Positions 63,995 through 64,000 of a stretch of 64,000 bases of DNA are shown here, piece after piece. Source of the DNA: Thermotogota bacterium (GTDB taxonomy: Bacteria > Thermotogota > Thermotogae > Petrotogales > Petrotogaceae); assembly GCA_029780115.1 (NCBI GenBank), contig JAKOZG010000027.1:1-64000 (forward strand), in the 5' to 3' direction. Positions within the stretch are counted from its first letter, which is position 1, and every line of letters starts with the position of its first letter. A program made the translations under genes and the position numbers. The notes under the pieces were generated by a model. It made no database searches. It was not told the DNA's origin and was given only the letters and a program-made list of their open reading frames with translations.

Positions 63995-64000
63995 ATGATA
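63995..64000 (+). CDS. Start of a further gene, cut by the window end
   Basis: AAGGAGGG at 63980-63987 lies eight bases before ATG 63995; only two codons are inside the window. The spacing to cutC suggests the same operon. Product unknown. Confidence 0.6.

Overview
The window looks like a chromosomal segment of a moderately thermophilic, AT-rich member of the Thermotogota, most likely Petrotoga or a close relative in the Petrotogaceae. This is inferred from low GC, frequent TTG/GTG starts behind strong GGAGG-type ribosome binding sites, a membrane pyrophosphatase with Thermotoga-like motifs, a soluble chemoreceptor paired with a di-iron oxygen-sensor protein, an OppBCDF-type transporter beside glycosidases, and FabK-type fatty acid synthesis. 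No phage, intact insertion sequence or CRISPR array was seen; most genes are core.

Layout. 13-11355: a hemicellulose/arabinose block, with an OppBCDF-type ABC transporter (binding protein presumably upstream), a degenerate stretch, an alpha/beta-hydrolase esterase, a GH51 arabinofuranosidase, a GH31 glycosidase, the 3' remnant of a GH127-like gene, an AraR-type GntR/LacI regulator and an AraM-like dehydrogenase. 11541-18535: RluD-type pseudouridine synthase, a polytopic membrane protein with a small membrane protein behind it, an aminotransferase, an S9 peptidase and an ECF-type S component. 18744-31659: htpG, an FtsX-type permease with its ATPase, tRNA-Ala, an orphan sugar-type binding protein, pgi-coaE, apt-galE, a divergent YchF-like protein and mazG.

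32044-37965: a TetR regulator with a strong promoter and a perfect inverted-repeat operator just downstream of -10, followed by fabF, degV, fabZ, fabK, fabD and fabG, probably one fatty-acid-synthesis operon under TetR control. 37983-48834: membrane pyrophosphatase, a cyclodeaminase-family protein, a small coiled-coil protein, nadD-obg-CDF transporter, a second FabK-like flavoprotein, an HI0933-type flavoprotein and the receptor/oxygen-sensor pair. 48878-54704: tRNA-Arg, yraN, gatC, two unknown proteins, a membrane protein, an Ogg-type glycosylase, a zinc-ribbon protein, tRNA-Lys, a leader with an attenuator-like hairpin, and infC-rpmI-rplT. 54708-64000: pmbA/tldD, transaldolase, groES-groEL with a CIRCE-like operator, aldo/keto reductase, a PfkB sugar kinase, a palindrome-rich control region, cutC and the first codons of one further gene.

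Points most worth a second look: three genes whose best start is an ATA codon (infC, a small membrane protein, a FabK paralogue); the TetR operator placed to block fatty acid synthesis transcription; the oxygen-sensor/receptor pair; the infC leader and the GC-rich non-coding island before it; the inverted repeats before cutC; and the decayed GH127 gene in the arabinose locus. All functional calls come from reading motifs and gene order; no database search was run.
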